A DNA stretch of 25,555 nt. Origin: Desulfobacteraceae bacterium 4572_89. Lineage in GTDB: Bacteria > Desulfobacterota > Desulfobacteria > Desulfobacterales > Desulfobacteraceae. Numbering within the stretch: the stretch's first letter is position 1; each line of letters starts with the position of its first letter. Position numbers and translations under genes: made by a program. This document shows, in pieces, positions 24,078 through 25,555 of the stretch. Below the pieces are notes generated by a model. The model did not search any database. It was not told where the DNA came from and was given only the letters and a program-made list of their open reading frames with translations. The stretch lies in contig NBML01000005.1 in NCBI GenBank assembly GCA_002085465.1, positions 1 to 25,555 on the forward strand, read 5' to 3'.

Positions 24078-24195
24078 AAAATGTAACAAAAGCCATCAAA
24101 TATCAAATTTTAATGGATCTATACTTATATTTTGATACCTTAAAGGAACAAAAAAAGAACAAGCTTGACACAAAAATATTAAAAATGTAACAAAA
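24078..24195. promoter_or_regulatory. paired 14-bp repeats between mttB-like and rpiR-like genes
   Basis: AAAATGTAACAAAA occurs exactly at 24078-24091 and 24182-24195. The first copy lies just upstream of TTGACA (24075-24070, minus strand) in a possible promoter of the mttB-like gene. The second begins 11 bases after TTGACA (24165-24170, plus strand) and covers the presumed -10 region of the regulator. They are candidate operators for that regulator. The rest of the 243-base gap is AT-rich and holds no gene. Confidence 0.6.
24165..24193 (+). promoter_or_regulatory. candidate promoter of the RpiR-type regulator
   Basis: TTGACA (24165-24170) and TAACAA (24188-24193) are 17 bases apart. The -35 is perfect and the -10 weak, overlapped by a 14-base repeat that could serve for autorepression. 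Confidence 0.4.
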
Positions 24196-24241
24196 CCTGT
24201 AAAATTAATTTTTACCCGGAAAGATAAATCAGGAAAGGCCA

Positions 24242-25105
24242 ATGGATAAAACAGATAATTCCCTTCAGAAAATTATTAATGAAAAATATGAGTCTCTGGC
24301 TGCCAAGGGAAAGAGGCTTGCAGATTTTGTTTTATCCAGCCCTGATAAAGCAGTTTTCATGACCACCAGGCAATTGGCGGCTGCCGTTGGCATCAGTGAG
24401 GCCACAGTGGTAAGGTTTGTCCGTCAGCTTGGGTTTGAAAGTTATTCCTTGTTTATTACAACATTAAAAGATCTAATTAACAGAAAGTTGACCCTGATTG
24501 AAAGGGGGCGGCTGAGTCATCCGGTTATGGATACTGAGGATAAGGAACTGGACCGGCTTATTCGCCAGGATATTCAGAATATTAATGCCATGCACAAAGA
24601 TATTGATTTTACCCATGCCAGAGAGATCAAGACAAAGTTGAAAACAGCTGCTGCAGTTTATGTGATGGGTGCCAGGCTGTCCTATTCATCTGCCCACTAT
24701 ATGGGCTGGACCCTGGGTAAAATCCGGGAGAATGTTTTTATCCTCAATGGCAGTGACAGAACCTCCATTGACCAGTTAGTGGTTGCCCCTTCTGGATCTG
24801 TCCTGGTGATTATTGCAACCTCTCGCTACCCCAATGAACTGGTCCGCATGGGCAAAATAGCCCGGCGTCGGAATTTAAAACAAGTGCTTATAACGGACAG
24901 TCTGTCCTGTCCCCTGGTCCAGTTCAGCGACCATGTCCTGGTAGCACCCCAGAAAACCATTCCCTTTCTGGGTAATCCAGTTTCCATGATCAGCCTGATT
25001 CATTATCTCCTCCACACCCTTGCGGCTGATATGGGGGATGAAGTGAAAGATCTTCAGGCAAAACTGGAACAGGCATACCTGGAAAACGATATTTGGTTTA
25101 ATTGA
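24242..25105 (+). CDS. MurR/RpiR family transcriptional regulator
   Basis: A 287-residue regulator. Residues about 5-85 form the RpiR-type helix-turn-helix (TTRQLAAAVGISEATVVRFV), and about 125-260 form a SIS domain (AAAVYVMGARLSYSSAHYM, then LVIIATSRYPNELVRM). SIS domains in this family usually bind phosphosugars. This one governs a locus with a corrinoid methyltransferase, so the ligand may differ. The serine-rich sugar-phosphate loop is here partly LSYSSAH and TSRYPN. The ATG is preceded by AGGAAAGGCCA. The gene is divergent from the mttB-like gene, with which it shares an intergenic region containing paired repeats. Confidence 0.88.
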   Translation: MDKTDNSLQKIINEKYESLAAKGKRLADFVLSSPDKAVFMTTRQLAAAVGISEATVVRFVRQLGFESYSLFITTLKDLINRKLTLIERGRLSHPVMDTEDKELDRLIRQDIQNINAMHKDIDFTHAREIKTKLKTAAAVYVMGARLSYSSAHYMGWTLGKIRENVFILNGSDRTSIDQLVVAPSGSVLVIIATSRYPNELVRMGKIARRRNLKQVLITDSLSCPLVQFSDHVLVAPQKTIPFLGNPVSMISLIHYLLHTLAADMGDEVKDLQAKLEQAYLENDIWFN

Positions 25106-25555
25106 AAATCTTGAGTTTGCCTTGGTGGAGCCCGGCTTATGGACTATCTGCCCGGAAAAGCAAGGGACTGCCTAACCGGTTTCTCGATCATCCCCTGGTC
25201 AAAGAACGGAACCTTCTCCAGGACTATAATGAGTCTGTCCTGTTGCTGGCCGAAGAGACCAAGACAATGTTAGCCCATGAGACCCGGCGCCTGGTCAATA
25301 CTGAAGTCAATTCCGGTAATTTTCTTATCAGTGAATCTGGGGCTTATCTCATGGACTGGGAAAAGGCAGTAGAATCCTGTCCCAGGACCTGGCCATTTCA
25401 TCGTGCCCACCACCACCCTGCTCAAGATTAATGGTATATGTTGGGGGGGGCATGTAAATGACTGGGTGGACACCTATGTGGCAGGGAAAATGAAAAAACG
25501 ATACAATATTGATCTGATAATGGTCCCCATGGATGCAGAAGTATTTATCAATAAA
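25104..25555 (+). pseudogene. decayed aminoglycoside/choline-kinase-like phosphotransferase (partial, continues beyond window)
   Basis: Parts of a phosphotransferase-fold protein appear in several frames. Frame 3 from 25104 reads FALVEPGLWTICPEKQGTA and then stops. Frame 1 carries NRFLDHPLVKERN and the catalytic-loop equivalent VNTEVNSGNFLIS with YLMDWEKAVESCP. At about 25380 the reading passes through frame 3 (SQDLA) into frame 2 (HFIVPTTTLLKIN), which stays open to the window edge (GKMKKRYNIDLIMVPMD). The N-terminal 100 or so residues with the nucleotide loop are missing, because the gene remnant begins at the stop of the RpiR regulator. Truncation plus at least two frame changes argues for a pseudogene rather than one sequencing error. 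A phosphotransferase next to the mttB-like locus may once have acted in choline or betaine use, which is speculative. Confidence 0.6.

Overview
The window looks like chromosomal DNA of a strictly anaerobic, sulfate-reducing deltaproteobacterium of the Desulfobacterota, most likely the Desulfobacteraceae (Desulfobacula/Desulfobacter/Desulfobacterium-like). I infer this from the gene set: a reverse rubrerythrin with a one-cluster ferredoxin, a rubredoxin of the CX4C type, a rubredoxin-like knuckle protein, a flavodoxin, a NifU-type scaffold with its NifS, a non-pyrrolysine MttB-family methyltransferase, and small proteins of families I know mainly from sulfate reducers. G+C is moderate, strong AGGAG-type ribosome sites are common, and some genes start with TTG. 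No rRNA, tRNA, CRISPR array, transposase or prophage gene was seen.

Layout. 1-5.7 kb: the first codons of a leftward gene, a membrane-anchored penicillin-acylase-family hydrolase, a tandem universal stress protein, a stand-alone MetE-core/UROD-like protein and a convergent transglutaminase-like protein. 5.9-9.4 kb: a HEAT-like protein, a small helical protein, reverse rubrerythrin plus ferredoxin with a clear terminator, and a PAS/sigma-54 activator with a cysteine cluster in its PAS domain. 9.4-12.1 kb: clpB on the minus strand. 12.1-16.6 kb: a sulfur block with a Cys-rich XRE regulator, cysE and cysK (rightward, overlapping) facing nifU-nifS (leftward). 16.6-20.0 kb, all leftward: sfsA, a TIGR02757-type protein, a rhodanese/metallo-beta-lactamase fusion and a flavodoxin. 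20.3-22.5 kb: proC, a leftward redox operon of two tiny rubredoxin-type proteins plus an acidic hypothetical protein, and a PilZ protein. 22.5-25.6 kb: an MttB-like methyltransferase divergent from an RpiR/MurR-type regulator, then a decayed phosphotransferase gene running off the window.

How the genes may work together. The sulfur block is the most interesting part. The promoter of the regulator-cysE-cysK operon and the promoter of nifU-nifS both carry, between -35 and -10, a version of the same dyad (ideal form ATACCAC-N3-GTGGTAT). This suggests that cysteine synthesis and cysteine use for Fe-S assembly are controlled together, with the cysteine-rich XRE protein as the obvious candidate sensor. 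The nearby rhodanese-MBL fusion would handle persulfide sulfur. A second local circuit is the mttB-like/rpiR pair, whose shared intergenic region holds two exact 14-nt repeats, one at each promoter. The remaining redox proteins fit oxygen and peroxide defence in an anaerobe. A pair of related intergenic repeats (3826-3868 and 6971-7027) and a palindromic element of a widespread type (12159-12210) are non-coding structure that the genes do not explain.
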